Notes under the pieces: model-generated
Seen by the model: the letters and a program-made list of their open reading frames with translations, nothing else
Databases searched by the model: none
What the model was told of the DNA's origin: nothing
Program-made: the position numbers and the translations under genes
Assembly: GCA_037179385.1 (NCBI GenBank)
Contig: CM074179.1
Coordinates: 69,149,806 to 69,213,805 of the forward strand
Reading direction: 5' to 3'
DNA: 64,000 nt
From: Holothuria scabra
Lineage: Eukaryota > Echinodermata > Holothuroidea > Aspidochirotida > Holothuriidae
In this document: positions 63,291 to 64,000 of the stretch, piece by piece
How positions within the stretch are numbered: the stretch's first letter is position 1
Layout of the letters: each line of letters opens with the position of its first letter

Positions 63291-64000
63291 ATCTTCTAGG
63301 CTTGTCATAATTCAAACCATTCCCCTCAAAGTTGAAAAGAAATCTATGCCAATGGTTGCACCAAAAGCAGATTAATTATTTTTAGAACTGAGAGATAATA
63401 CATCCACAAACCTAAGTTTGAAAACAATTCTAAGCCAAGTGATATATTTTCCATCCACATTGCTTTTCATAGGGCCCTTCAGATATCAGGTACCTTACTT
63501 TTTTATGCAGGACAGATAGGGAGACAAAAAATATCTGGCGATATGTCCTGCCTGAAAAGAAAAGAAAAAAATTGGGTGGTCCCAATGGATCCATATTTGA
63601 CTGTATACATATACAGGTCGATGCGCACTGTTTAACAAGAAATTTCCTAACTGGCTAACGATAGTCCTAATCCCTTACCCTAACAAAGAATACAATCGAC
63701 ACAATACAATGGCAACAACCAATCAAGAAATACCTTGTTAAACAGTGCACATCTACCCACATACAGTCTACATACACAAAGTCCCATAATGTACATTACT
63801 TGAATTGTACACGATATTACGCTGCGAATGAATGTAGTGCTTTCAGGCAGTTTTGACATAGGCCTACATAGGGAAAAAAAGCGCTCATCCTCCTTTTTTT
63901 GGAAAATCCTGAGGGTATATAAACATATTTTTTTATCTGGCCTTACAACACATGTCATTCTATTTAATGTGTCATAGTTTTTCATTCCACAAGATTGAAG
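63291..64000 (-). other. Intron of the G-gamma gene, continued
   Basis: AT-rich. A 101-codon minus-strand frame (63680-63985) has no domain and no Gγ similarity. Nothing else recognised. Confidence 0.4.

Overview
The window is nuclear DNA of a marine invertebrate, most likely an echinoderm or a close deuterostome relative. The reasons are AT-rich, intron-bearing genes with animal splice signals, very dense small DNA transposons, an L1/Tx1-like LINE, many poly-G or poly-C tracts, and the recurring heptamer AGGCCTA. The organism call is an inference. It cannot be proven from one window.

Two protein-coding genes can be supported. (1) A complete ARF6 small GTPase gene lies on the + strand at 31520-37621. 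It has four coding exons (31520-31601, 35089-35192, 36237-36435, 37479-37621) that join in frame to 175 residues, the usual ARF6 length. A 5' UTR probably begins at the acceptor just before 31373. (2) On the - strand, a 109-base exon at 62050-61942 encodes the last 35 residues of a heterotrimeric G-protein gamma subunit, with an NPF motif and a C-S-I-L prenylation box. The rest of that gene lies beyond the right edge. The two genes face each other, so 38-62 kb is a convergent intergenic and 3'-UTR region.

The left third (1-31 kb) holds no cellular gene that I can recognise and is a transposon graveyard. Its centrepiece is a nested structure. A small element (4314-4475) was hit near its right end by a hAT-type element (4476-12298, perfect 8-bp target duplication CGCGCCTG). 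That element contains a TA-flanked foldback element (6098-7417) and a minus-strand L1/Tx1-like LINE (about 7724-11700). The LINE's 1212-codon ORF2 protein is open except for one frameshift near its end. Small DNA elements of several families follow.

The ARF6 introns hold a 297-bp TTAA-flanked element, a 110-bp foldback and a minisatellite. From 38 to 52 kb there are more TTAA-flanked elements (three families in all), a 118-bp higher-order repeat, and a 2039-bp hAT-type element (50462-52500) with a perfect 8-bp target duplication. From 52.5 to 59.6 kb I see little beyond unique AT-rich sequence. From 59.6 to 61.4 kb there is a tandem array of about 131-156-bp units. Each unit is packed with AGGTCA-type nuclear-receptor half-sites in DR1 and DR2 spacing. 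It sits just downstream of the G-gamma last exon.

No prokaryotic features, CRISPR arrays, rRNA or credible tRNA genes were seen. No endogenous viral gene was recognised.
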